Shown here piece by piece: positions 25,979-35,436 of a stretch of 58,446 nucleotides of DNA. The stretch spans positions 1 to 58,446 of the forward strand of contig JANTFS010000002.1 in the NCBI GenBank assembly GCA_024763335.1, given 5' to 3'. The DNA comes from Paracoccaceae bacterium. GTDB lineage: Bacteria; Pseudomonadota; Alphaproteobacteria; Rhodobacterales; Rhodobacteraceae. Within the stretch, counting starts at the first letter, position 1. Each line of letters opens with the position of its first letter. The position numbers were made by a program, and so were the translations under genes. Under the pieces are notes generated by a model that saw only the letters and a list, made by a program, of their open reading frames with translations, was not told the origin of the DNA and did not search any database.

Positions 25979-28702
25979 ATGCCGCTTTTCGCGTTTACGC
26001 CCCTCCCGACGGAGGAGACGTGTCATTCGCCGAACCTGGCCGGGCAGCCCGTCGAGGCCCCGGGGTTCCCCGAGGTTTTCGAGAATGGCATCGAATTCGT
26101 CTTGCCATCGCAGGAGATGCCGGCAGAGGCCCCGTCAACCGGTCCTGTTGCGGAGCTCGTGACCAGTCAACGGGTGGAGGCCACAGGTCTTGCGGGGATC
26201 GCGGATGTGCAGATCCGGCAGGATGCAGGGGTGCTGATCGACGATGCAGGGGTGCTGATTGACCAGGAAACGACGGCCTTTGCTGGCCGCGACGTTGTCG
26301 CCGGTGGGGATATTGCAACCGCTGCGGGGCGTGCAGAACCCGGCCTTGGGGCCTTGGCCCCGTCCCAACCGAAGGTGGACACCACGCAGGCAGATCCTTT
26401 GGATGTGCCGCCTGAACAAGACCAGCAAAGTCTTGTCCACCTTGTCCAGGCCGAAGCCGGCGACGAACCGGCGCAAGATCCGGACCTGCATGAACCCGCC
26501 TTGCGCCCGGCCATCGACATGAGCGCACGCAACGTGGCGCCGATCGGGGGCTATGGTATGGCGCCGGCAGTCGGGATAGGCGCGGCGCCGGTCATGGAGA
26601 TCCGCCCGGCGTCGGACACGATGACAAGCACGACGCCGACCGCGGAAATGGAGAAGCGCACGACGCCCACCGCGGAAACGGAGAAGGGCGCGGCGCCCGC
26701 CGCGAAAGTGGACAAGGGCGCGGCGCCGGGCGCACAGAAAAGCGCGGCGCCGGACGCAGAGGTGGAGGCCAACGCGGCGCCGGCCCGGGAAATTGACGCC
26801 ACCGTGCCGGCAGGGACACCGCCGCTGCCTGCCGCCCCCTTGTCGGGGGGGGCAAGCGTCGCCGGGTCGTCGGACGCAGGCCAGAACCTGACCAGGGAAA
26901 CTCAGCCCGAACGCCCAACAATGCCTGAACCGGGGGAGGTGGCGGCATCCGCGGCGCGCCAACCAGTCCCCGGCACGGCAAACTTGCCGCCACCGGACGG
27001 GTCGGCCCGGGCTTTGAACGAGGAATTCGGTGCTGCTCCCGCCGAGGCAACCGCCGCGCGGAGGGAAGGTGGCGCCGCGGCGCAGCCGGACGGATCTCGC
27101 CAACGGCCCGCCTCGGCGAGATCACGCAACCAGGTCACCGGGGCGCCTGCGCCTGAGCAGGATCACGAAACGCCGGCGGCCTCGATGTTGAAGCCAGCGC
27201 GACAGGATCTCCGTAGTGCCGAGATCCCGCAAGATCACCCGTCGTTGAACCCGCCGTCCCGCGATCATGGCTCGCCCGAAACGGTGACGGAGACGACGCC
27301 GGCGCCAACGTCACGACCCTCGCCGCGCAGGGTTGTCTACGGCACTGTCGAATCGCGGGCGACCGCACCCCTGGAACTGCCGACCTCGAAGCCCAAAGAA
27401 CCAGCGCCGCGCATGCCGGGCGCCGATGTGCCCGCATACAAACCGGAAGCGCCCCAGCCGTTCACCGTCCAGGCCTCCGTGCCGCCAGACCAGCCCGGCG
27501 AAGGTCAGCAAGATCCCGATGATCGAGGTGCCGGCAGGATTTCTGCGGCAGGGCAACAAAATGCGCAATCTCAGCCGTGGCCGAGCGCGACGGCCGGGGA
27601 AAAGCCCCTCGCAGACCCCGTCGCCAGCTTCGTCGCAAAGGGGCCGCGCGAAACCGGCTCTGCCGTGCCATTGCAAGACCTATCGGATGTCTCGAACACG
27701 TCCCAACAGCCGGCGACGGTGCGCGGGCCGGACCGAGTCGAGGCTGCTGCGCAGGCGGTGAACAGCCAAAAATCGGCCCCACCCTTGCCATCGGTCGCGG
27801 CCAGCGACGACGGCATCAGGGTTGACGCTCGGCGACGTCGGACGCGCGTCGAAGACCCCGATACCGACAAAACGGGCGGGCAGATGAGCGAAACGGAGCG
27901 CCAGCCCGGCCGCGCGGAACGATTGCCGGCAGACGGGAAACCGGGTGCGACGACCATGTCACCGCCACCGGAGCGCCCGCATCTCATCGAGCGCGCGGTC
28001 GCGGCGCCCGTTCCCGACAACGCCCCCGTCCGGGGCGAGGCGCCAGCGCGCGAGGCCCCCATTCCTGCCCCCCCGATCGCGCCCGTCACGCGGGAGGCGC
28101 CAGCCGCGGTCCGGGCGCCGGAGGATGCGCCCCGTGCCGTGGCGACGGATGCCCCCGCGGGCACGCCAGACCCTGAGCCGCGCCTTGGCGATCCGGACGC
28201 GCGGTTCGGCGATCTGCCGGCGTTTCAGCCTCGGCCGGCGCCGGCGCACGTCAACCCGGTGGATCAGATGCCGCCACCGCGGCATGACCAAGGCCGAAGT
28301 GTCGCGCTCCAGATCGCCGACGTTGTCCTGGCCTCTGGTGATCGCGCCATGGAACTTCGGCTGCAACCTGAGGAATTGGGACGGGTCAGCCTGACGATGA
28401 GCCAGGATTCGGGCGGTCTTTCGGTCTCCCTCGCAATTGAACGTCCGGAAACCCTTGAGCTGGTTCGCCGCCATATCGACACGCTGGCTTCCGAACTGCG
28501 TCGACTTGGCTATGGCAATGTCACCTTCGCCTTCGATGGCGGCGGCTCCGGGCCGGGTGGACAGCGTTCGCCCGCGCCTGCGATCGCTGGCGAGCCGGAC
28601 GGCTCTGGCATGCCGGCATCGCAGGAGCTCGTGCGGGCAGACATGGCCGCGCCGACCTCCCACGCTCGCCATCCGCGCGCCGGCATGGATCTTCGAATGT
28701 AA
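25979..28702 (+). CDS. fliK: Flagellar hook-length control protein FliK, unusually long
   Basis: C-terminal Flg_hook-type MELRLQPEELGRVSLTMSQDSGGLSVSLAIERPETLELVRRHIDTLASELRRLGY; preceded by about 780 aa of Pro/Ala-rich low-complexity sequence; ORF extends to 25937. Confidence 0.85.
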   Translation: MPLFAFTPLPTEETCHSPNLAGQPVEAPGFPEVFENGIEFVLPSQEMPAEAPSTGPVAELVTSQRVEATGLAGIADVQIRQDAGVLIDDAGVLIDQETTAFAGRDVVAGGDIATAAGRAEPGLGALAPSQPKVDTTQADPLDVPPEQDQQSLVHLVQAEAGDEPAQDPDLHEPALRPAIDMSARNVAPIGGYGMAPAVGIGAAPVMEIRPASDTMTSTTPTAEMEKRTTPTAETEKGAAPAAKVDKGAAPGAQKSAAPDAEVEANAAPAREIDATVPAGTPPLPAAPLSGGASVAGSSDAGQNLTRETQPERPTMPEPGEVAASAARQPVPGTANLPPPDGSARALNEEFGAAPAEATAARREGGAAAQPDGSRQRPASARSRNQVTGAPAPEQDHETPAASMLKPARQDLRSAEIPQDHPSLNPPSRDHGSPETVTETTPAPTSRPSPRRVVYGTVESRATAPLELPTSKPKEPAPRMPGADVPAYKPEAPQPFTVQASVPPDQPGEGQQDPDDRGAGRISAAGQQNAQSQPWPSATAGEKPLADPVASFVAKGPRETGSAVPLQDLSDVSNTSQQPATVRGPDRVEAAAQAVNSQKSAPPLPSVAASDDGIRVDARRRRTRVEDPDTDKTGGQMSETERQPGRAERLPADGKPGATTMSPPPERPHLIERAVAAPVPDNAPVRGEAPAREAPIPAPPIAPVTREAPAAVRAPEDAPRAVATDAPAGTPDPEPRLGDPDARFGDLPAFQPRPAPAHVNPVDQMPPPRHDQGRSVALQIADVVLASGDRAMELRLQPEELGRVSLTMSQDSGGLSVSLAIERPETLELVRRHIDTLASELRRLGYGNVTFAFDGGGSGPGGQRSPAPAIAGEPDGSGMPASQELVRADMAAPTSHARHPRAGMDLRM
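26222..26263 (+). repeat. 21-bp tandem duplication in fliK (DAGVLID x2)
   Basis: GATGCAGGGGTGCTGAT(C/T)GAC twice, 20/21 identical. Confidence 0.97.
26630..26812 (+). repeat. Degenerate ~30-bp minisatellite in fliK
   Basis: Units TTPTAEMEKR/TTPTAETEKG/AAPAAKVDKG/AAPGAQKS/AAPDAEVEAN/AAPAREID. Confidence 0.8.
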
Positions 28703-28716
28703 CAAAGGAGACGGAT

Positions 28717-29403
28717 ATGGACGTGTCTTCCGCCACCAATCCGCAAACGGACGTCGTTTCAAGATCGACCCCCACGCCGGAGGCGACCCCTGCGGGGACG
28801 TTGATCTCGTCAGACTTCGAGACCTTCTTGAAAATGCTGACAACGCAAATGGAAAACCAGGATCCGTTGAACCCGATGGAAAGCACGGATTTCGCGGTGC
28901 AGTTGGCGACCTTCTCCGGCGTTGAACAACAGGTGCGCACGAACGATCTGCTCAACGCGATGAGCGGCCAGCTCGGCGCCATGAATATCTCGGATCTCGC
29001 CGGCTGGGTCGGGATGGAGGCGCGCGCTGCCACCGCGGCGCGGTTTGACGGGGCACCGCTCACCTTGCATCCCGATCCGGCCAGCGGTGCGGAACAAACC
29101 TTCATCATCGTGCGCAACGCTGAAGGCAGCACCGTCGATCGCATCGAGATCCCGGTTTCCGACGCCCCCCTGCAATGGGCGGGCAAAACGACGGGCGGCA
29201 GAACGCTTCCCCCCGGCGATTACAGTTTTCAGCTGCAAAGCTTGTCAAACGATAAGGTGATCGGTGAGACGCCGATCTCGGTCTTTTCTGAGGTGACGGA
29301 AGCCCGGCTCGAGAACGGCGAGACCGTTCTCGTCCTTGCAAGCGGAGCGAAAATTCCGACCTCGGATATCGAAGCCCTGCGCCGCCCCGCCGACGGGCCG
29401 TGA
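28717..29403 (+). CDS. flgD: Hook-cap assembly protein FlgD
   Basis: DFETFLKMLTTQMENQDPLNPMESTDFAVQLATFSGVEQQ. Confidence 0.97.
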   Translation: MDVSSATNPQTDVVSRSTPTPEATPAGTLISSDFETFLKMLTTQMENQDPLNPMESTDFAVQLATFSGVEQQVRTNDLLNAMSGQLGAMNISDLAGWVGMEARAATAARFDGAPLTLHPDPASGAEQTFIIVRNAEGSTVDRIEIPVSDAPLQWAGKTTGGRTLPPGDYSFQLQSLSNDKVIGETPISVFSEVTEARLENGETVLVLASGAKIPTSDIEALRRPADGP

Positions 29404-29465
29404 GCGCATGCTTGCCGTTGCGGATGTGCGGGCCTAGCCTTGCGCGGGGCTGACAAGGGGTCGAC

Positions 29466-30401
29466 GTGCCGCAACAAGACGATGAGCAGCGCCGGCGTGG
29501 CAGCGCCGCGCCGGGGTTCCCGCCGGAAGCGCTGGTGGCGTATTGGACCGGGGCCCACCCCGTTCTTCCCGCGCACGCACGCTGGACCCCGCTTCGCGGT
29601 GGGCGCACCAACAGGATCTGGCGCGTCGACGGCGCGGGCAGCAGCTTCGTCGTCAAGCTGTTTCAGGCGCGCGGCGACACGCCCCTGTTCGCCAATGACC
29701 CGGGCGCCGAAGCCCGTGCGCTTGCGGCGCTGAGCCAGACCGGTCTGGCGCCCGAACTGGTCGCGACGGGGAAAAGCGCGGTGGGCGCGAGCCTTGTCTA
29801 CGCGCATGTGCCCGGGCGGGTCTGGCGGCCATCCGACGGCGTGGGTCGGATTGCCCGCGCTCTGGCTGCGATCCACCGCCATCCGGTGCCACCATCGATC
29901 GACAGCGTTGATGCCTCGGCGGAGGCGTTGTTGCAGCAGGGCCGCCGCATCTTGGCGGGGATTGGTCCGGCGGGGCGCGCCCTGGCCCGGCGTGAACCGG
30001 TGCCGCCGCGCGCCGTTTCTCCCGCGCGGACCGTGTTTCTCCACGGCGATGCGACCGCCGGCAATGTGCTTGTGCAGGGCGCGGATACCACCTTCATCGA
30101 CTGGCAATGCCCGGCCCGCGGAGACCCGGTGCTTGATCTCGCCGTTTTCCTGTCCCCGGCGATGCAGGCGATTTCAGGAAACCGGCCGCTTTCGGAACCC
30201 GAGGAACGCGAATTTCTTGCGGCCTACGGCGATGCGGGGGCGGCGAAGCGCTATCGCGCGCTGGCGCCGATCTTCCACTGGCGCATGGCGGCCTATTGTC
30301 TCTGGCGTGCATCCCGCGCAGACCGCGGCTATGCCGAGGCCGCGGCGCTGGAAACCGCCCGGCTTACAGCAGTGAGGCAATCCACACCGCGGCAAGCGTG
30401 A
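29466..30401 (+). CDS. APH/choline-kinase-like phosphotransferase
   Basis: FLHGDATAGNVLV...FIDWQCPARGDPVLDLAVFLS (HGD-x4-N and DxD-like motifs); GTG start. Confidence 0.8.
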   Translation: MPQQDDEQRRRGSAAPGFPPEALVAYWTGAHPVLPAHARWTPLRGGRTNRIWRVDGAGSSFVVKLFQARGDTPLFANDPGAEARALAALSQTGLAPELVATGKSAVGASLVYAHVPGRVWRPSDGVGRIARALAAIHRHPVPPSIDSVDASAEALLQQGRRILAGIGPAGRALARREPVPPRAVSPARTVFLHGDATAGNVLVQGADTTFIDWQCPARGDPVLDLAVFLSPAMQAISGNRPLSEPEEREFLAAYGDAGAAKRYRALAPIFHWRMAAYCLWRASRADRGYAEAAALETARLTAVRQSTPRQA

Positions 30402-31893
30402 AGCCGCCACCGAGCGTGAAATACCCCAACGCGCGCAGGGGCCGGTGTTTTTGCGGCGGCGCCTCTTTGTGGGATTGCCGGATCAGGGCGGTCTCGACCA
30501 TTTGCGGCAGGCGGGGCCCGAAGCGGGAAAGAATGCGGGCCGTGCGGGTGAGATCACGCACAACGGCGCGGGGCCCGATCGAGTTGGCGATATAGTCCTC
30601 CACCACCGGCTGAGCCACTTCCCAGATGTTCATGTGCGGGTTCAGCGACCGCGACACGCCCTCGACCACCACCATCGTGCGTTGCAGCAGGATGAGTTCG
30701 GTGCGGGTTTGCATCCCGAACCATTCCGTCACTTCAAACAGGTAGTGCAGAAGCCGCCCCATCGAAATCCGCGAGGCGTCCATGCCGAAGATGGGCTCTC
30801 CAACCGCTCTGAGCGCCTTGGCGAATTCCTCGACGTCCTGGTCGGCGGGCACGTAACCGGCCTCGAAATGCACCTCGGCCACGCGTTTGTAGTCGCGGTT
30901 GATGAAGCCGTAGAGGATCTCGGCATAGACCCGGCGGGTGTATTCGTCGATCCGGCCCATGATGCCGAAGTCCAGCGCGACGATGTCGCCGTTCTGCGCG
31001 ATCTTGAGGTTGCCCTGGTGCATGTCGCCGTGGAAAAACCCGTCGCGCAGGGCATGGCTGAGAAACAGCTGCAGCACCCTGTTGCCAAGCGCTTCCATAT
31101 CGTGACCGGCGGCCCGGATGCGCTCGACCTCGTTGGCCGGGATGCCCTCGCCCCAACCCAGCGTCATCACCCGCCTCGACGACAGGCCCCACTTGACCTC
31201 CGGCACGATGAAACCGGCATCGCCCTTGGTGTTCTCGCCGAACTCGGACGCCGAGGCGCTTTCAAGGCGCAGATCGAGCTCGCCCATCACGACGCTTTCG
31301 AAATGCGCCACCACGTCGGACGGGCGCAAGCGGCGCGACGAGGGCAGCAGGAGCTCCAGCACAGAGGCGGAAAAATGGAACGCATCAAGGTCTGTGCGGA
31401 AGGCGCGCTCGATTCTCGGGCGCAGAACTTTCACCGCGACGTCTTCGCCCGTCTCGGCGATCCGCGCCCGATGAACCTGCGCGATGGAGGCGGCGGCAAT
31501 GGGTTCGGAGAAGTCCGAGAATACCTCGTCCACCTTGATGCCGAGTTCGGTTTCAATTGTCTTGCGGGCGATCTCGGTGGGAAAGGGCGGCAACTTGTCC
31601 TGCAGATACATGAGCTGCATCGCAAGATCGTCGCCGACAACGTCAGGCCGGGTCGAGAGAATCTGGCCGAACTTGATGTAGGCCGGGCCGAGGGCGGTGA
31701 TGGCACGGGTGATCGGCGGAAGCGACGGATCGCCGCGTTTGCCGAGGAAGGCAAAGGTCCAGCTGACAACGCTGGCGGCGGTGCGCAGAAGCGGCGGCGC
31801 GTCCATCGCGTGCAGCACCTGCCCCAGCGCGCCGGTGCGCGCGAAGGTTGCCCCGGTGACGACGAGCCGCCAGATGTTGTGCGGTCCGCGCAT
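30364..31893 (-). CDS. ubiB: Ubiquinone biosynthesis protein UbiB (atypical kinase)
   Basis: GPAYIKFGQILSTRPDVVGDDLAMQLMYLQDKLPP; FFHGDMHQGNLKIAQNGDIVALDFGIMGRIDEYTRR. Confidence 0.97.
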   Translation of the reverse strand: MRGPHNIWRLVVTGATFARTGALGQVLHAMDAPPLLRTAASVVSWTFAFLGKRGDPSLPPITRAITALGPAYIKFGQILSTRPDVVGDDLAMQLMYLQDKLPPFPTEIARKTIETELGIKVDEVFSDFSEPIAAASIAQVHRARIAETGEDVAVKVLRPRIERAFRTDLDAFHFSASVLELLLPSSRRLRPSDVVAHFESVVMGELDLRLESASASEFGENTKGDAGFIVPEVKWGLSSRRVMTLGWGEGIPANEVERIRAAGHDMEALGNRVLQLFLSHALRDGFFHGDMHQGNLKIAQNGDIVALDFGIMGRIDEYTRRVYAEILYGFINRDYKRVAEVHFEAGYVPADQDVEEFAKALRAVGEPIFGMDASRISMGRLLHYLFEVTEWFGMQTRTELILLQRTMVVVEGVSRSLNPHMNIWEVAQPVVEDYIANSIGPRAVVRDLTRTARILSRFGPRLPQMVETALIRQSHKEAPPQKHRPLRALGYFTLGGGFTLAAVWIASLL

Positions 31894-32645
31894 CAGATTT
31901 TCCAGCCGGAGTGCAGCGCGGCAATGCCCATCGAGAGGTTGCGGTAGCTGACGTTCTCGAAGCCCGCATCGCGGATCATCGCGGCAAAGCGCTCCTGGTC
32001 CGGGAACTTGCGGATCGATTCGACGAGATACTGGTAGCTGTCGGCATCGTTGGCGATGAGCTTGCCCATGCGCGGGATCACGTTGAACGAGTAGAGGTCA
32101 TAGGCCTTCTGCATCAACGCGTTGGGGATTTGCGAAAACTCCAGAACCATCAGCCGCCCGCCCGGCCGCAGCACCCGGAAGGCTTCGCTGAGCGCATCCT
32201 CGATCCGGGTGACGTTCCGGATGCCGAAAGAGATTGTGTAGACGTCGAAGGTATTGGCCTCGAAGGGCAGGGCCATGGCATCGCCCACCACCCAGTCGAG
32301 GCTCTCCGCCATCTGCCCGGCTTCGGCGCGTTTGCGCCCCTCGACCAGCATGCTCTCGGTCATGTCGAGCACCGTGGCATGTGCGCCGGGCGCGCGCTCC
32401 AGAAACCGGAACGAAATGTCGCCCGTGCCCCCGGCCACGTCGAGCAGTTTCTGCCCCGGCCGCGGCGCAAGCCAGTCCATCATCGCGTCTTTCCACACCC
32501 GGTGGATGCCGACGCTCATGACATCGTTCATGATGTCGTATTTCGAGGCGACGTTGGTGAACACCCCGTGCACCATGCCGGCCTTTTGATCTTCCTCGAC
32601 GGTCTGGAACCCGAAATGCGTGGTTTTCTTGTCGGAGGCGCTCAT
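31893..32645 (-). CDS. ubiE: Demethylmenaquinone/ubiquinone methyltransferase UbiE
   Basis: [71 protein letters not shown]. Confidence 0.97.
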   Translation of the reverse strand: MSASDKKTTHFGFQTVEEDQKAGMVHGVFTNVASKYDIMNDVMSVGIHRVWKDAMMDWLAPRPGQKLLDVAGGTGDISFRFLERAPGAHATVLDMTESMLVEGRKRAEAGQMAESLDWVVGDAMALPFEANTFDVYTISFGIRNVTRIEDALSEAFRVLRPGGRLMVLEFSQIPNALMQKAYDLYSFNVIPRMGKLIANDADSYQYLVESIRKFPDQERFAAMIRDAGFENVSYRNLSMGIAALHSGWKI

Positions 32646-32721
32646 GGATACTTGCCCAATCATGGAAACTGCTTCCTCTTATAGCGCCCGTGGGGGCCGC
32701 ACAATGGAGAGGGGAAGCCGA

Positions 32722-33573
32722 GTGCCTGAATTACCCGAAGTCGAGACGGTTCGTCGCGGGCTGGAGCCGGTCATGGCCGGCCATGTCATCGCGCGCGCCG
32801 AGGTGCGCCGCGAGGGGCTGCGCTGGCCATTCCCCGACAGGATGGCCGAGCGGCTCACGGGCGCGCGGGTCGAGCGCCTGCGGCGGCGATCGAAATACAT
32901 TCTGGCAGACCTCGACAGCGGTGAAACCCTGCTCATCCACCTCGGCATGTCGGGGCGGATGCTGATTTCGGGAACCAGCCTTGGCGCGTTCCACCATGAG
33001 CACCCCACGCCCCAGAAGCACGACCACGTCGTGCTCGAAATGGATGCGGGCGCGCGGATCACCTACAACGACGCGCGCCGGTTCGGGGCGATGGATCTGT
33101 TCCCGACAGGCGACGACGCGGCGCACCCGCTTCTGGCCGGGCTCGGCCCGGAACCTCTGGGCAATGCGTTCAGCGAGACCAGTCTGGCGGCGGCCCTTGC
33201 GGGGAAGAACACGCCGATCAAAACGGCCCTGCTCGACCAGCACATCGTTGCGGGGCTTGGAAATATCTACGTCTGCGAGGTGCTCCACCGCGCCGGACTC
33301 AACCCGAAACGAAAGGCCGGCCGCATCTCGCAGGCCCGCGCCGGCGCGCTGGTTCCAATCATCCGCGACGTGCTCTCCGAGGCGATCGCGTCGGGCGGAT
33401 CATCGCTCCGGGACTACCGTCAGGCGGATGGCGAGTTGGGGTATTTCCAGCATGCCTTTCAGGTCTATGACCGCGAGGGCGCCCCGTGTTTGCGAGAGGG
33501 ATGCGGCGGCACGATCCGCCGCATCGTGCAATCCGGACGCTCGTCGTTCTATTGCCCGAAATGCCAAAGATGA
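32722..33573 (+). CDS. mutM: Formamidopyrimidine-DNA glycosylase MutM/Fpg
   Basis: (GTG)[14 protein letters not shown]-terminus, C-terminal zinc finger [28 protein letters not shown]; start corrected so catalytic Pro is residue 2. Confidence 0.97.
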   Translation: MPELPEVETVRRGLEPVMAGHVIARAEVRREGLRWPFPDRMAERLTGARVERLRRRSKYILADLDSGETLLIHLGMSGRMLISGTSLGAFHHEHPTPQKHDHVVLEMDAGARITYNDARRFGAMDLFPTGDDAAHPLLAGLGPEPLGNAFSETSLAAALAGKNTPIKTALLDQHIVAGLGNIYVCEVLHRAGLNPKRKAGRISQARAGALVPIIRDVLSEAIASGGSSLRDYRQADGELGYFQHAFQVYDREGAPCLREGCGGTIRRIVQSGRSSFYCPKCQR

Positions 33574-33639
33574 CTTGATCGCAGCCCGGAGACTCGCATA
33601 GGACTCGGAGCTTGACGGCACCGCAGAGGGAAGCCCCGC

Positions 33640-34416
33640 ATGGCCTACAAGAACATCATCGTCGACATCGAAGATGGCGTCTGCCTGATCCGGCTCAACC
33701 GCCCCGACGCGATGAACGCGCTGAACCTGGAGCTTCTGCAGGAGCTGGGGATCGCGCTGGGAGAGGGGCAGAAAAACGACAAGGTGCGCGTTTGCGTGAT
33801 CACCGGGTCCGAAAAGGCCTTCGCCGCCGGGGCCGACATCAAGATGATGTCCGAGAAGAGCTTTGTCGATGTTTTCACCTGCGATCTCTTCACGCCCGAG
33901 GAGGATGCAATCAAGCGGGTCCGCAAGCCGATCATCGCGGCGGTCTCGGGCTATGCGCTGGGCGGCGGGTGCGAATTGGCCATGATGTGCGATTTCATCA
34001 TCGCGGCGGATAGCGCCAAGTTCGGCCAACCCGAGGTGAACCTCGGGGTGATGCCGGGGATGGGCGGATCGGCACGGCTGACCAAGCTCGTCGGGCGGTC
34101 CAAGGCCATGGACATGGCGTTGACCGGCCGAATGATGGGAGCCGAAGAGGCCGAACGCGCCGGGCTGGTGAGCCGCGTGGTGCCGGCGAAGAAACTCGTC
34201 GACGAGGCGCTCTCGGTGGCGCGCAAGATCGCGGAGAAAGGGGCGCTCAGCGTCATGGCGATCAAGGAATCGGTGAACCGGGCCGATGAAATGCCGCTCA
34301 AAGAGGCGCTGCTGTTCGAACGCCGGCTGTTCCATGCCCTGTTTGCCACCGAAGATCAAAAGGAAGGCATGGCCGCTTTCATCGAGAAGCGCGAGCCGCA
34401 GTTTCGTGATCGCTGA
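33640..34416 (+). CDS. Enoyl-CoA hydratase/isomerase family protein
   Basis: LNRPDAMNALNLELLQEL; AFAAGADIKMM; AAVSGYALGGGCELAMMCDFIIAADSAKFGQPEVNLGVMPGMGG. Confidence 0.95.
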   Translation: MAYKNIIVDIEDGVCLIRLNRPDAMNALNLELLQELGIALGEGQKNDKVRVCVITGSEKAFAAGADIKMMSEKSFVDVFTCDLFTPEEDAIKRVRKPIIAAVSGYALGGGCELAMMCDFIIAADSAKFGQPEVNLGVMPGMGGSARLTKLVGRSKAMDMALTGRMMGAEEAERAGLVSRVVPAKKLVDEALSVARKIAEKGALSVMAIKESVNRADEMPLKEALLFERRLFHALFATEDQKEGMAAFIEKREPQFRDR

Positions 34417-34497
34417 CGGAACCGCTCATCGCGGACCCTGCCCGCTCTTCGCGAGGACGGGCGAACAGCCCCGGACGAGCGCCCCCCGATTCGGGGC

Positions 34498-34526
34498 TTC
34501 ACAAGCCGGAAGAAAACCCGTATACG
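34498..34526 (+). promoter_or_regulatory. Putative housekeeping promoter of rpsT
   Basis: TTCACA-N17-TATACG upstream of rpsT. Confidence 0.45.
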
Positions 34527-34641
34527 CCGCCCGATCATGCGTGTGAGGCCCGCCTTGGCCAGATGAAGCCGGTAGCGAACCCGGCCGGGTCGGTTTTGCC
34601 GCGCAATCGAAATTCAAGTGACCCGGGAAAGGGAACCGACC

Positions 34642-34905
34642 ATGGCCAATTCGCCTCAAGCCAAGAAGCGCGCTCGTCAGAACGAACGCCGCTTCGCCGT
34701 CAACAAAGCCCGCCGTTCGCGCATCCGCACCTACCTGCGCAAGGTCGAGGAGGCCATTGCCTCGGGCGACAAGGAAGCCGCCGCCGCCGCGCTTCGCACG
34801 GCCCAGCCGGAAATCATGCGCGGCGTGACCAAAGGCGTGTTTCACAAGAACACCGCAGCGCGGAAAATGTCGCGCCTGTCGGCGCGGGTGAAAGCCCTGG
34901 GCTGA
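34642..34905 (+). CDS. rpsT: 30S ribosomal protein S20
   Basis: [36 protein letters not shown]...[19 protein letters not shown]. Confidence 0.98.
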   Translation: MANSPQAKKRARQNERRFAVNKARRSRIRTYLRKVEEAIASGDKEAAAAALRTAQPEIMRGVTKGVFHKNTAARKMSRLSARVKALG

Positions 34906-34932
34906 CCCCGGCTTGGCAAAAATGCCACAAAG

Positions 34933-34960
34933 CGGCGCACCATGCGGTGCGCCGTTTTTT
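34933..34960 (+). terminator. Rho-independent terminator after rpsT
   Basis: CGGCGCACC-ATGC-GGTGCGCCG followed by TTTTTT. Confidence 0.92.
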
Positions 34961-35254
34961 GTTTCCCGCGCGAAAAACCTGAGAAAAAATCGCATTCGTG
35001 CAACGGCCCCCGGATTCGTTTTTCGATTTCCCGAGTCAAGCGAATAGAACAGTTGCAGCACGTCACCGGCCGCCGCTAGTTTGCCCCTGCGATTCACGTC
35101 GCCGACTTGGGAAATCCCGGAGATTCAGGGCAAGGCGGGCCAAACCCGCCGCCGTGTCGCCGGGCGGAGCGATCTGAGGGGACGCTCCGAACGAACGAGA
35201 CCATGCCGCCCGCATGCTGGATTGGGGAATCCGTCGTGTGGGGAGCGCGTGACC

Positions 35255-35275
35255 CGAAACGCGGGCAGCGTTTCG
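35255..35275 (+). other. Stem-loop in dnaA upstream/leader region
   Basis: CGAAACGC-GGGCA-GCGTTTCG perfect 8-bp stem. Confidence 0.6.
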
Positions 35276-35436
35276 GCCGTTTCGGTGATTTCTCGATCGG
35301 CACACCAGTATCTTGGAGCAATCGCGCCCGTGTCATTGGGGAGATGCGGAGGGTAGCGAGGTCCGACGATCTGGACCAGAACGTGTTGACAGGGACAGGC
35401 CGCCGAACCGGTGGCCAGAAGCGGAACGGCGACGAG

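Noticed and set aside
35107-35436. In-frame N-terminal extension of dnaA in the ORF track
   Set aside because: MTNEIWVQVRDVLRQEVGQ matches normal DnaA N-termini; upstream frame is open by GC bias and contains the GANTC cluster and stem-loop
34961-35436. Replication origin (oriC) upstream of dnaA
   Set aside because: No convincing DnaA-box cluster (TTATCCACA-like) or AT-rich unwinding element was seen; in alphaproteobacteria the origin is often not beside dnaA
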